From assembly GCA_029850515.1 (NCBI GenBank), contig JARCRW010000026.1, positions 1 through 41,807 of the forward strand: a stretch of 41,807 bases of DNA. The letters run 5' to 3'. The number at the start of each line of letters is the position of its first letter. Positions within the stretch are counted from its first letter, which is position 1. This DNA is from Nitrosotalea sp. Its GTDB lineage: Archaea; Thermoproteota; Nitrososphaeria; Nitrososphaerales; Nitrosopumilaceae. The notes below the pieces were generated by a model. That model worked only from the letters and a program-made list of their open reading frames with translations. It did no database searches and was not told the origin of the DNA. Positions 1 to 10,110 of this stretch are shown in pieces. The position numbers and the translations under genes were made by a program.

Positions 1-19
1 GTTTAACAATGAGGGTACG

Positions 20-337
20 ATGAGGTACAAGGTAACTGCACCTGACGGCACATGTGTGATAGGTGCCTCTGATCAGTGCCTTGTAAGGGGTTCCACACTT
101 GATGCACCGGGACAGATGAAGAGCATCACAATAGATGATCAAGTGTACCGGGTAAGATATTCCGGAACAAACGATACGCTTGAAAGATTCTCAATCACAT
201 CGGTTGACCCAATAGTTGGAACATGGAATGTTGAGATAGACTCCCAGGTAGACCTTGTACCGCAGATGCATGTTATGGATAACGTGTCACTGAAGGTAAC
301 GTATAGGCCAGTAACCCTGCCCTTCTTATCTGAATAA
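20..337 (+). CDS. Hypothetical protein, possibly truncated at its N-terminus by the window edge
   Basis: ORF track; beta-rich sequence without a recognised family; near window start. Confidence 0.5.
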   Translation: MRYKVTAPDGTCVIGASDQCLVRGSTLDAPGQMKSITIDDQVYRVRYSGTNDTLERFSITSVDPIVGTWNVEIDSQVDLVPQMHVMDNVSLKVTYRPVTLPFLSE

Positions 338-345
338 AAAATTAG

Positions 346-400
346 TTCAGGGAAATGCAATAGCCCTTGCAAGATGGGAGTCAAGATCTAAAATCTCTAT
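346..400 (-). pseudogene. Duplicated 3'-terminal fragment of glycyl-tRNA synthetase (encodes ..DLDSHLARAIAFP*)
   Basis: About 51/55 identical by eye to 1384-1438, the 3' end of the intact glyS (..SDLDSHLARATAFP*). Confidence 0.85.
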
Positions 401-587
401 CATTTTCTGACTTGTCACAATTTTGTATTATGGCTGTCAGATCTAATCACTATCTGATAATTGTTAGCGATGATAACATTGCAAGATAGAGGGGAGTTTC
501 TGCAAAACTATGAGATTCCAAAGTGGCCTCATCAAAAACCAAATCGATTCCACAATGCCTAATAATCGTTATAATTATTGTTGATCA

Positions 588-1217
588 ATGCAACTCAAAA
601 ATATCATACTGTATGGTGTAATTGTGGCACTTTCTGTAACAGTAGTGGGCATGTATGGATTCCAATCATTCAATCTTGGAGAATCACAAACATCATCTGC
701 AAATTCTGAGAGTTCTTTCATTACAGGACATGTAACCATGTTTGTTACAGCTCCTGATGGCAAGATAGTAACCTATAGGCAATCTGATAACATCATTGTA
801 AATCAGGGAGCAGACTGTGCAAACAAGGCACTATTTGCACCAACATCAGGCATTACCACAACCTGTAGCGGTTCACCTGGAACATTTGATGTAATAGCCT
901 TGGGTACTGGGGTAAACGGTGATACTAGAACTGACACCGCGCTTACCACAGAGACTTCTGCTACTGGATTGGCAAGGGCGGTAGCGTCAACTGTAAATGC
1001 AACAGCTGCACCAAGCGGAGGAACATCAACAGTTTCTATATCAAACACATTCACAAACACATCTGGTGGAGCAGTAACTATTTCTGAAGCTGGTCTTTTC
1101 AATTCTACAAATAAGTCCATCGATGGTATGTTTGCCGAAGAACCAATTAGTCCTAGCATAGCACTGAACAACAACGATGAACTAACTGTCAAGTGGACCA
1201 TCTCACTAGCAAACTAG
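588..1217 (+). CDS. Secreted/membrane-anchored protein with a phage-structural-like domain (IALGTG ... TFTNTSGGAVTISEAGLFN)
   Basis: N-terminal hydrophobic segment (IILYGVIVALSVTVVGMYGF); motif resemblance to phage tail/structural proteins. Confidence 0.6.
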   Translation: MQLKNIILYGVIVALSVTVVGMYGFQSFNLGESQTSSANSESSFITGHVTMFVTAPDGKIVTYRQSDNIIVNQGADCANKALFAPTSGITTTCSGSPGTFDVIALGTGVNGDTRTDTALTTETSATGLARAVASTVNATAAPSGGTSTVSISNTFTNTSGGAVTISEAGLFNSTNKSIDGMFAEEPISPSIALNNNDELTVKWTISLAN

Positions 1218-1384
1218 ACTCAAAAAATTTCTTGAAACGCGCTTTTTTTTATATTTTTAAAGTTCAATCTTCACTAAATCATTGTTAACCTCTATGAGAA
1301 AATCCTGTGCAAAACACCAAGTACGGAACAGTAGAGTCATCATTTGTATCTTGCACATCAGTGATTAGTTTTGCGATATGATTT

Positions 1385-2842
1385 TCAGGGAAATGCAGTG
1401 GCCCTTGCAAGATGGGAGTCAAGATCTGAAATCTTTATTCTTTCTTGGCTCATCGAGTCTCGGTTTCGTATTGTAACAGTATTGTCTTCCAATGTCTGGT
1501 GATCAATTGTTACTGCAAAAGGAGCGCCAACCTCATCCAGTCTTCTGTATCTTCTTCCTATTGCGCCAGAATGATCCAAAAATGTATCATATTTTTTTCT
1601 TAGCATCATATACACCTCATCAGTTTTTTCTGCCAATCCATCTTTTTTTACAAGAGATAAGATACCTACATGAACTGGAGACAAGTATGGCTCTAAAGAA
1701 AGTACAACTCTGTCATTTTCCTTGTCTTCTCGAAGTCTATGCTCTATCATGGTATAGAGACTTCGGTCTATTCCCATTGATATTTCAAATACATGTGGCA
1801 AGACCTTTGTTTCATCGTCCATTACCTCAAATTTTTCTTTGCTTGTATTGCCATGGCTTTTCAAGTCATAATCAGACCTGTAGTTGCATGCAACAAGCTC
1901 AAGCCAGCCTGTGTTGGTCTCAACCTCAAAATCAAATGCAACTGTTGCATAGAATGCCTTTTCCTTTTCTCCTAGCTTTCTAAACCTGCTTCTTGCTACG
2001 TCAATTCCCGTCTTTTGGTAAAATTCTACAAGCAAGCCGAGATAATATGCCACTAGCTTGTTTGGCACTAGGCCTGAATCCAGTGCTTCCTTACATGTCA
2101 TACTCTTTATGGTTTCATCTACCATTATCCGTATCTGGGTATTTTCAACCTCGGAGAACTTGGGCAGATCATCAAGCTTGGCCGGATTGCAAAAGACCTC
2201 AACTTCTGCCTGGTAAAATTCTCTTAATCTAAGAAGGCTCTGCCTTGGCGAGATCTCGTTTCTAAAACTTTTTCCTATCTGAGCAATACCAATTGGAAGC
2301 TTTCCTCGCATTGTCTTGAACAGCCTCGGAAAGTCAACAAAGATAGATTGACATGTCTCTGGCCTGAGGTATGCTGATTCTCCCTGGGCTCCTATTCCAA
2401 CCTTGAACATCATGTTGAATTTTTTGATACCTTCAAAACTTCCCTTGCATTTCGGGCATACAATCTTTTTTTCTTCTATGACTTTATCAAACTCTGCCAA
2501 GTCTGCACTTTCTGGAACCGTAATTGAAGTGATCTCTTCTATCATCTTATCTGCCCTAAAGATTGATTTGCATTTTGTACATGTTGCAATTGGATCTGCA
2601 AAACTTGCCAAGTGGCCTGATGCGACAAAAACATTTTCTGACATTATCTGCGAACCGTCAATCTCCCACATCCTGTCCCTTCTTACCAGTTCTCTTCTCC
2701 ACAATTCGATGAACTTGTTTTTTAGACTAACTCCTGATGGCCCGTACTCCCAAAAGCCTGCGTGCGCATCAGAGTAAATCTCACAACTTGGAAAATAAAA
2801 TCCGCGTTCCAGTGCAAGTTGTATTATTTGTTCATAGTTCAT
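1385..2842 (-). CDS. glyS: Glycyl-tRNA synthetase (archaeal/eukaryotic dimeric type)
   Basis: Class II aaRS motifs (FRNEISPRQSLLRLREFYQAEVEVF; SMGIDRSLYTMIEHRL). Confidence 0.95.
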   Translation of the reverse strand: MNYEQIIQLALERGFYFPSCEIYSDAHAGFWEYGPSGVSLKNKFIELWRRELVRRDRMWEIDGSQIMSENVFVASGHLASFADPIATCTKCKSIFRADKMIEEITSITVPESADLAEFDKVIEEKKIVCPKCKGSFEGIKKFNMMFKVGIGAQGESAYLRPETCQSIFVDFPRLFKTMRGKLPIGIAQIGKSFRNEISPRQSLLRLREFYQAEVEVFCNPAKLDDLPKFSEVENTQIRIMVDETIKSMTCKEALDSGLVPNKLVAYYLGLLVEFYQKTGIDVARSRFRKLGEKEKAFYATVAFDFEVETNTGWLELVACNYRSDYDLKSHGNTSKEKFEVMDDETKVLPHVFEISMGIDRSLYTMIEHRLREDKENDRVVLSLEPYLSPVHVGILSLVKKDGLAEKTDEVYMMLRKKYDTFLDHSGAIGRRYRRLDEVGAPFAVTIDHQTLEDNTVTIRNRDSMSQERIKISDLDSHLARATAFP

Positions 2843-2853
2843 GTTGTCAAATC

Positions 2854-3696
2854 CTAAGCTAACTCTTTTACCTTGTTCAAGTTTCCAGCATCATCCCGTC
2901 TCTCATCAATGGGTGTCTCTAAAATTATTGGAATTTTTTTACGGTTTATTGTTTTTATTATATATCCTAACCCCTTCTCCCCAATGTGTCCAAGTCCAAT
3001 GTGCTCGTGTCTGTCTAGGTTGCTTCCAAGTTCTCCCTTGGAGTCATTGAGGTGCAAAATTTTGAGGCGCTCAAAACCTATTACATCATTTAATTTTTCA
3101 AGTGTTGCAGCTGCACCCTTTTCTGTGCTCATGTCATAGCCAGCTGCAAAACCATGGCAGGTATCAAAACAGATGCCAAATCTTTTGGCAGGCTTTAGCC
3201 CAGACAAAATAGACGCAAGCTGGTCAAGATTAGAACCAACACTGTTTTTTTGGCCTGCGGTGTTTTCAAGAAGAATCATCACATCATCTGGGGTATCTTT
3301 AGCAGCCTTTGTAAATGCCCTGAGTAGCATCTCAATTCCTTTCTTGTCTCCTTGGCCCTTGTGACTTCCTAAATGTGCTACGATATATGGAATCCCTAGC
3401 TTGCTGCATCTTTTTACCTCGTCTATTAGCGAACCAAGCGATCTTACAAATGGGTCCTCTTCTGGGGAGGAAAGGTTTGGCAAGTATGGCATGTGAGCTA
3501 CTGTAGCAAATCTGTCAATCTTGGTCTTGGCAAGTTTTTCTTTGAAACTTGAAGCATCATTACTTGTTAATGGTTTTGCAGCCCATCCTCTTGGGTTGCG
3601 GGTAAAAATCTGAAATGCCGAACACCCTATTGCTACAGCATTATCAACTGCCTTGTCTATGGAACCTGCAATGGATACATGTAATCCAACCTGCAT
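2854..3696 (-). CDS. nfo: Endonuclease IV (AP endonuclease, TIM barrel)
   Basis: GLHVSIAGSIDKAVDNAVAIGCSAFQIFTRNPRGW; FDTCHGFAAGYD; HLNDSKGELGSNLDRHEHIGLG; PIILETP. Confidence 0.95.
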   Translation of the reverse strand: MQVGLHVSIAGSIDKAVDNAVAIGCSAFQIFTRNPRGWAAKPLTSNDASSFKEKLAKTKIDRFATVAHMPYLPNLSSPEEDPFVRSLGSLIDEVKRCSKLGIPYIVAHLGSHKGQGDKKGIEMLLRAFTKAAKDTPDDVMILLENTAGQKNSVGSNLDQLASILSGLKPAKRFGICFDTCHGFAAGYDMSTEKGAAATLEKLNDVIGFERLKILHLNDSKGELGSNLDRHEHIGLGHIGEKGLGYIIKTINRKKIPIILETPIDERRDDAGNLNKVKELA

Positions 3697-3801
3697 GCCA
3701 CTAATTTATTTGGGTTTAATTTAAACTCGCAGGAAAATAATCCAAGCTAGTTTTACCATGGCAAGATGATATAATCAAATTTTTAACTTGGTGAGCGAGA
3801 A

Positions 3802-3826
3802 ATCCCACATGCTTTAGCTGTGGGAT
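3802..3826. repeat. Left-end hairpin of the TnpB element (ATCCCACA t GC ttta GC TGTGGGAT)
   Basis: 8-bp perfect stem plus inner 2-bp stem, just upstream of tnpB, as in IS200/IS605 subterminal hairpins. Confidence 0.7.
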
Positions 3827-3892
3827 GAAAGCGAACTTGAAATCAACATGGTATTTTTATGTCAATATTATACATAAAGAACAGAAAACAAA

Positions 3893-5023
3893 ATGAGGAA
3901 CTACAAATTCAGACTATATCCAACAGTATCGCAAGAAGATGTATTGGTGAACAATATCAATGTGTGTAGATGGGTTTACAACAAATTCATTGATTATACA
4001 AAGAAAGGAACTGTCTCTCAGTATGACCTACAAGACTATCTAATAGAATTGAAACAACAGGAATCTTGGCTATACAATTACCATTCCAAGATGTTACAAA
4101 TGGTATGTGTACAGATGTCAGGATCTCAAAAAGCATTAAAATCATTGAAAGAAAATGGCAAAAAGACTGGCAGTCTAAGGTTTGCAAGATATGGAGAATA
4201 TCGAACTTTTATCTACAACCAGTCAGGCTACAAACTAGAAAATGGTAAACTAACACTTTCAAAAATAGGAGATATCAAGATCAAACAACACCGTATCATT
4301 CAAGGAAAAATCAAACAGGTAATAATAACTAAAACAAAATCAGGTAAGTGGTATTGCTCTGTAACTTGTGAATTAGACAAGACGCAGCCTCCAATAATTA
4401 ATTTCAAAAAGGTAGTTGGAATAGATGTAGGTATCAAAAACTTTGCATATGATTCTGATGGATCTGTTACACCAAATCCACTGAACCTCAAGAAAATGTT
4501 GAAACCACTTGCAAGGATACAGAGAAAAATATCAAGACGACAGATTGGGTCAAACAATAGAAAGAAGGCAATAAAATTCTATCAAATAATACATGAACGA
4601 ATTACAAACAAAAGAAAAGACTTTCATCACAAACTTTCAACAACATACGCAAGAAAATATGATGTTGCTGTAGTGGAGAAATTACAACTGACCAACATGG
4701 TAAAAAATCCTAAATTGTCTAGAAGCATAATGGACTCTAGTTGGGGAACATTCCTACAAAAATTGGAATACAAATGCAAACTGTATGTTGAGGTAGAACC
4801 AAGAGGTACCACCATAGATTGTTCAAGATGTGGAAACAAGGTACCAAAATCTTTGGCAGTACGAATACACCGATGTGACAAATGTAATCTTGTAATCGAT
4901 AGAGATTACAATGCAAGCATCAACATATTGCATAAAGTAATACCGTCGGAAAGACGGAAATCAACGCCTGTAGAGATCTCAAAGAGGTCAATGACTCAGG
5001 AAGCCCATTCTAAAGATGGGTAG
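3893..5023 (+). mobile_element. tnpB: IS605-family OrfB / TnpB RuvC nuclease (no TnpA partner)
   Basis: RuvC-I VVGIDVGIKNFA, RuvC-II VAVVEKLQL, zinc finger CSRCG...CDKC, RuvC-III DRDYNASINI; all catalytic motifs present. Confidence 0.95.
5004..5020. repeat. Right-end hairpin of the TnpB element (CCCAT tctaaag ATGGG), candidate 3' scaffold of the omegaRNA
   Basis: Inverted repeat overlapping the tnpB 3' end; typical IS605-type right end (..AAGCCCAT..ATGGGTAGTTCAC). Confidence 0.65.
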
Positions 5024-5050
5024 TTCACGGTTAGCACAGGCAAAGAGAGC

Positions 5051-6061
5051 ATGCTAAAGATTGGAGTAAAGGATTTGGCAAAATATCCTTTTCTTACAGA
5101 GGCTGGAGAATATCTGCGAAACACGGGACTGAGTCTTGAGCAGCTGGGGCATCCCGACTGGCAACCCATCGTAGAAAAGGCATATGGCAGAATCGTAGTT
5201 GCCTCATCTGGACAAATCTATGGGTCTGATCTTGAAACACTGGACAATGACTCTGAGTTGCTTTCCTTCCTAGTGGCAATAATTTTACTCAAGTCTGCAG
5301 GAATTGCAACTCTTATTCGAAGATTTTCTCTTGCAGAATCAAGAAGAGCTGAAAGATATTTGCAACAGGATCTCTGGGTAAGCAGAGACAAAAAAAACCT
5401 AGAGCTTCCATTGAAGATAATCCGAGATCTCTTTGCAGTCAATGTATCAATTGACAATGAAGATTTTGTGATCAAGGTTCCTGATTATCTACATCGAGCA
5501 ATCCATTTTCATGAAAAAGAATGGAAGTTGGTAAATAGAAGGGTTGCAAATGGCCTTGTCTACCTGAGTGCACATGAAACAGTCAGGCTGATACGTGCTG
5601 AGCTTGGTGAATACATCAATGGAAAAATCCAGTCAGTCAATGTTGATTCTGTACCTCAAATCTTCAGACAAAGGGTAGAAGATCTGGTGGCGCTTGCCAA
5701 AAAGTTTTCTGACACTACCTATGTGTCTTCAGAATATCCTCCATGTGTCAAGCACGGAATTGAAGTTTTAGAAAAGGGAGAGAATCTACCGCACTCTGGA
5801 AGATTCTTGCTTGCCACATATCTTCTTTCAAAGGGTCAGACCGTTGATCAAATTGCACCCTTGTTCAAAAATGCACCTGACTATAACGAAAGAACTACCA
5901 GATACCAACTAGATCACATCTCTGGCTCATCTGGAAGCGGAACCAAGTACCAGTGTCCATCATGTGAAAAACTACGAAGCGAGAGTCTCTGCTTTGCCAT
6001 CCCTGATTGTGATGGAATAATAAATCCCGTACAGTTTGGCAAAAAGAGGAAGAGCCAATGA
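5051..6061 (+). CDS. priL: DNA primase large subunit PriL
   Basis: Conserved N-terminal PriL sequence, four-Cys C-terminal region (CVKHG, QCPSCEKL, ESLCFA, IPDCDG); overlaps priS. Confidence 0.93.
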   Translation: MLKIGVKDLAKYPFLTEAGEYLRNTGLSLEQLGHPDWQPIVEKAYGRIVVASSGQIYGSDLETLDNDSELLSFLVAIILLKSAGIATLIRRFSLAESRRAERYLQQDLWVSRDKKNLELPLKIIRDLFAVNVSIDNEDFVIKVPDYLHRAIHFHEKEWKLVNRRVANGLVYLSAHETVRLIRAELGEYINGKIQSVNVDSVPQIFRQRVEDLVALAKKFSDTTYVSSEYPPCVKHGIEVLEKGENLPHSGRFLLATYLLSKGQTVDQIAPLFKNAPDYNERTTRYQLDHISGSSGSGTKYQCPSCEKLRSESLCFAIPDCDGIINPVQFGKKRKSQ

Positions 6062-7182
6062 ATGAAAAAAATGCCTTGCTGATAGAAAGCGCATTCAAGG
6101 AATATTATTTTAACCGTTTTGATCTGATACATGTTCCACAAAGAGCTACGGAAAGAGAATTTGGATACCAAAAATTCAATTCTGGAATGACTAGGCACCT
6201 TGTTGTAAAAAATGACAAGGAATTACATCTCATGCTGATGAAGGAGGTCCCATCTGACGTGTACTGCTCAAATGCATACTATATGTTTCCAAATCTTCCC
6301 ATGTCAGAAAAAGACTGGAAAGGTGCTGATATGATATTTGATATTGATGCAAAAGACTTGGCCCTTCCATGCAGAAAAGATCATACCATCTTCAAGTGCA
6401 GCTCCTGCAACAATTCTGTAACTGAATTCCAGTCCCAGTGTCCAAAATGTGGTTCTGGAAAATTTGAGACTACATCTGTAATTTGTAAAAATTGCATATC
6501 CGAGTCTAAAAAAGAGGTGACAAAGCTTGTTGATATACTTACAACTGACCTGAATGTGAAAAAGGAACAGATCCAGACATATTTTTCTGGAAATGAGGGG
6601 TTTCATATTCGTGTAACCAATGCTGATTACGAACCATTGGGTTCCCAGGAAAGAGCAGACTTGGTAGACTATATCATGTTCAATGGTGCAATACCTGAAT
6701 CATTTGGAATCCGGCGACAAAACAATTCCAAGTCCCTGCTTCCCACCTTTGAGGAAAAAGGATGGCGAGGCAGGGTTGCACGTAAATTATTTTCATCAAA
6801 ATCAAAGGTACCAAAAGTTACACGCGAAATAATTGCAAGCGGCTATTCTGCATTTCAGGTACAACTAGAAGAGATCAAAAAAACAATGGGGGTGAGAATT
6901 GATCCCAAGGTAACCATGGATATACACAGAATATTTAGGCTTGAGGGATCAATTAACAGCAAGAGCGGCCTTTCAAAAATTCAATGTACCAACCTTGATT
7001 CTTTTGATCCATTCTCGGAAGCATGTCTTCTTGGAGATGATAATGTGGAGATAATGGCAGACTGTCCATTGCAAATACGACTAAAAAACAAGAAGTTTGG
7101 TCCATACAAGAGTGAAATTGTTTCTCTGCCAAAGTACGCTGCAGTTTACATGTTGTGCAAAGGACTGGGAAATGCAATCTGA
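6058..7182 (+). CDS. priS: DNA primase catalytic small subunit PriS
   Basis: FDIDAKD catalytic motif, Zn-binding CSSCN..CPKCG insertion, FSGNEGFHIRV; ATGA coupling with priL. Confidence 0.95.
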   Translation: MNEKNALLIESAFKEYYFNRFDLIHVPQRATEREFGYQKFNSGMTRHLVVKNDKELHLMLMKEVPSDVYCSNAYYMFPNLPMSEKDWKGADMIFDIDAKDLALPCRKDHTIFKCSSCNNSVTEFQSQCPKCGSGKFETTSVICKNCISESKKEVTKLVDILTTDLNVKKEQIQTYFSGNEGFHIRVTNADYEPLGSQERADLVDYIMFNGAIPESFGIRRQNNSKSLLPTFEEKGWRGRVARKLFSSKSKVPKVTREIIASGYSAFQVQLEEIKKTMGVRIDPKVTMDIHRIFRLEGSINSKSGLSKIQCTNLDSFDPFSEACLLGDDNVEIMADCPLQIRLKNKKFGPYKSEIVSLPKYAAVYMLCKGLGNAI

Positions 7183-7268
7183 AAAAAATCTTGATTTGAC
7201 TTATTAATGGTGTTTTGCGAAAGAAACTAGGTAGACATTAGTTTGACACAAAGGAAGGTAGCCTGATT

Positions 7269-10109
7269 TTGTACAATTCATCGACCCAGTCCAGCCCGCC
7301 ACCACGCGATGCTAGTAAATATATCAAAGTTGGTATCGTTGCTCTAATAGCTATTGTAATTTTTGTCCTGACAAGCAATCAGGCAGTAATCATGTACATG
7401 AACTCGCAAGAGTTTGGCACTCTGTTTACAAAGCCACTTTACTTTTCATTGCTCTCTGCAGTGGTTTTGGCATCCATTGCGTTGATACGGGTAAACATCA
7501 AAAACCGATCATCAATCTCATGGTATGCCCTCAACACCATCCTGACATTTTTCAAGAGGGGAAGCAATTATTCCGTAACAGAAACCATTCCAAGTTTCAA
7601 GGATTACAAACTAAATGTTCCAAACTTTATCATCTGGCAAATAACAAAAGTTGTACTTTTTGGTGCATTCTTTACAAATCTAATGTTTGGGTTTGCACTT
7701 GCCTACCTAATTGATGGGCACAGTTTGGGTGTTAACAGCATATGGCAGATATTCTCACTTCCATTTGTTACACCGCCTACTGATCCAGCTTACGCCGCAA
7801 CTCATGTAGTGCCAATGATTCCGTCATTGACAATTCTTGTTCCTCCAATACTTGCTGTAATCGGTCTCCGACTTGTACTCTATGTGGGATTGCAAAACAT
7901 TGTGGGACTGGTCACCAGATATCTACAAGATGCAGCAAAGGGCAAGCCAAAGGTTCTTGATTATATTTCCACAATTGAGGCAATACTTGGAATTGGAATC
8001 ATCTGGGCTGGAATTAACATGTTCTTTACAAACCAAATTGATTACAATACCAGGTATGCCATAGGTGGTACACTAGCTGCAGGCTTGGCACTTGTTGCAT
8101 TTTATTTCATTGACAAGTTCAAGTCTAGGGTAATCATATTTCCATCAAAACGTGACATCTACATTCGCGTACTTGTTTTGGTAATAATTGCACTAGTTGC
8201 CGGTTCCATAATGATGGTAAACAACAGCATTGCCGATGCAAGAAAAATAGAATTTCTTGGTCCATACAAGGCAGAGCAGATAGGTGTAAACAGATACCTT
8301 GGACAATTAGATCAGATAACAGTAGTTCCAAATAATGTAAAGCTAAGCTCTGTTGCGCCAAGCGACATTCCAAACTATGTTGCACAAAATAACGATCTGT
8401 TGAACAAAGTTCGAGTCTGGGATTGGGATGCAGCATTTGCAAAACTAAAGCCTGAGATCGGCCTCATACCGTATGTAGATTTTGAAAATAACGACATACT
8501 GAGATTCAATGATACTCTGTATTGGACTGCATCTATGAAACCTATACTGCCAGATTCCGTTACCCAGGAGAACCAGTGGTATAACCAACATCTTGTCTAT
8601 ACTCATGTTGACAATGGTTTTCTTACACTTAATGCCCAAAATGGAACAATTGTTGACAGCAACAAGTTCTTCAAGCAACGAATGATTTACTATGGAGAGG
8701 GCGGCCTATTCTCAGAAACATGGGCTGCCTATCCGCAGAACAGACAAACCTCTGCTGAACTAAACAATGCGACATACAATGGAACTGGGGGAATTGAAGT
8801 CTGGCCGCCAATAAGCCAGCTCTTTGAACCCAACTTTTTCTTGTCATATCCAACTGAGCCAATACACATCCTCCGATACAGGGATGTACACGACAGAATG
8901 CAGCTGCTCTATCCATACTTCCAGTATGACTTGCTTGGCAAGCAACTAGACATTCTTCCTGTAAGCGATGGGCAAAAGACATACTGGCTTGTACCTTTGG
9001 TTGTAGGTTTTGATACTAGCAATGTTCCATGGTCAGTTAGCAATCCATACTTGAGACTGGTAGGATATGCGTTGGTTGACATTTACAATGGCAAGGTTAC
9101 CTTGATAAAAACTGGTGATGACTTTTTCACAGACATGTTTGCAAGTCAGTATCATGACCAGTTCATTGACATGCCATCATGGCTTGGCAAACAACTCAAA
9201 TATCCAGAGGCCCTCTTTAACTGGAAAGTTGAGATGTTCAACATTTACCATGTGACAGATACTTCAACATTCATACAGGCAAAAGATTTCTACGAAGTCC
9301 CAGATGGTCTTGGAACTTATTATGTGGAAGAGAAACCGCCTGGATTTGACAAGCCCACATATGTCGGCATACTCTCGCTTGAGCTACGAGGCTCTCAAGG
9401 GAGAAACTTGGCAGGCTATATGATTGTGCAAAATGATGCTCCAAACCTTGGCAAGATGCAGTTTTACCAAGTTCCGCTTGATTCCAAGACAAAACTTTTG
9501 GGACCAACTGCAGTACGCGAAGCGTTATCAAGAGAATCAGCCTTTGCCCAGCTGCAAACCCTGCTTAGAACCCCTAGGGTTGGAGATAATATTTTGTACA
9601 GGATAGGGAACCAGGACGTTTACTTTATTCCTGTTTATACCGCAGGTTCTGGTGGTGTGGTTACACAGCTAGGAACCATTGCAGCAGTGGGTGCTGCATT
9701 TGATGGTGAATACTTTGTTGGCCTAGGAAACACGCCACAGGAGGCATTTGCTGCTTATCTGGCAAAAGTCAGCGGCGTTGCACCAGATACTGTCACTGCT
9801 GCACTGCAACTAGACGAATCATCTAGGATATCTACCATAAAAACAATACTTGGTGACCAAAAGATAACAATACTTACTCCAATGTCAATCCAGTTCCCGC
9901 TTACATTTGAGGAAGGCAAGGTGTCCTTTATACAACAATCCGACCTTAACAATACAAAGAGTCTCATATCGGAATTTGTGAAAGACTTTGTACAACAAAA
10001 CAATAACAAGATATTGTTTTGGCAGGAAAACGGTACGGTAAAACTTGGAGCTGTAACAGTAGATAACAGCGTACCGGAACTGCACTATATCACAATAGGT
10101 GTAAAGTAG
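7269..10109 (+). CDS. UPF0182 family large membrane protein
   Basis: 946 aa, multiple N-terminal TM helices, conserved UPF0182-type sequence (VWDWDAAF..., LRYRDVHDRMQLLYPYF). Confidence 0.85.
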   Translation: MYNSSTQSSPPPRDASKYIKVGIVALIAIVIFVLTSNQAVIMYMNSQEFGTLFTKPLYFSLLSAVVLASIALIRVNIKNRSSISWYALNTILTFFKRGSNYSVTETIPSFKDYKLNVPNFIIWQITKVVLFGAFFTNLMFGFALAYLIDGHSLGVNSIWQIFSLPFVTPPTDPAYAATHVVPMIPSLTILVPPILAVIGLRLVLYVGLQNIVGLVTRYLQDAAKGKPKVLDYISTIEAILGIGIIWAGINMFFTNQIDYNTRYAIGGTLAAGLALVAFYFIDKFKSRVIIFPSKRDIYIRVLVLVIIALVAGSIMMVNNSIADARKIEFLGPYKAEQIGVNRYLGQLDQITVVPNNVKLSSVAPSDIPNYVAQNNDLLNKVRVWDWDAAFAKLKPEIGLIPYVDFENNDILRFNDTLYWTASMKPILPDSVTQENQWYNQHLVYTHVDNGFLTLNAQNGTIVDSNKFFKQRMIYYGEGGLFSETWAAYPQNRQTSAELNNATYNGTGGIEVWPPISQLFEPNFFLSYPTEPIHILRYRDVHDRMQLLYPYFQYDLLGKQLDILPVSDGQKTYWLVPLVVGFDTSNVPWSVSNPYLRLVGYALVDIYNGKVTLIKTGDDFFTDMFASQYHDQFIDMPSWLGKQLKYPEALFNWKVEMFNIYHVTDTSTFIQAKDFYEVPDGLGTYYVEEKPPGFDKPTYVGILSLELRGSQGRNLAGYMIVQNDAPNLGKMQFYQVPLDSKTKLLGPTAVREALSRESAFAQLQTLLRTPRVGDNILYRIGNQDVYFIPVYTAGSGGVVTQLGTIAAVGAAFDGEYFVGLGNTPQEAFAAYLAKVSGVAPDTVTAALQLDESSRISTIKTILGDQKITILTPMSIQFPLTFEEGKVSFIQQSDLNNTKSLISEFVKDFVQQNNNKILFWQENGTVKLGAVTVDNSVPELHYITIGVK

Positions 10110-10110
10110 T

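Noticed and set aside
803-1201. 132-aa minus-strand ORF opposite the secreted protein
   Set aside because: Shadow ORF of 588-1217; no domain-like sequence, low-complexity V/A/S composition
1492-1983. 163-aa plus-strand ORF (and neighbours) within glyS
   Set aside because: Antisense to a strongly supported glyS; Phe/Leu-rich antisense translation
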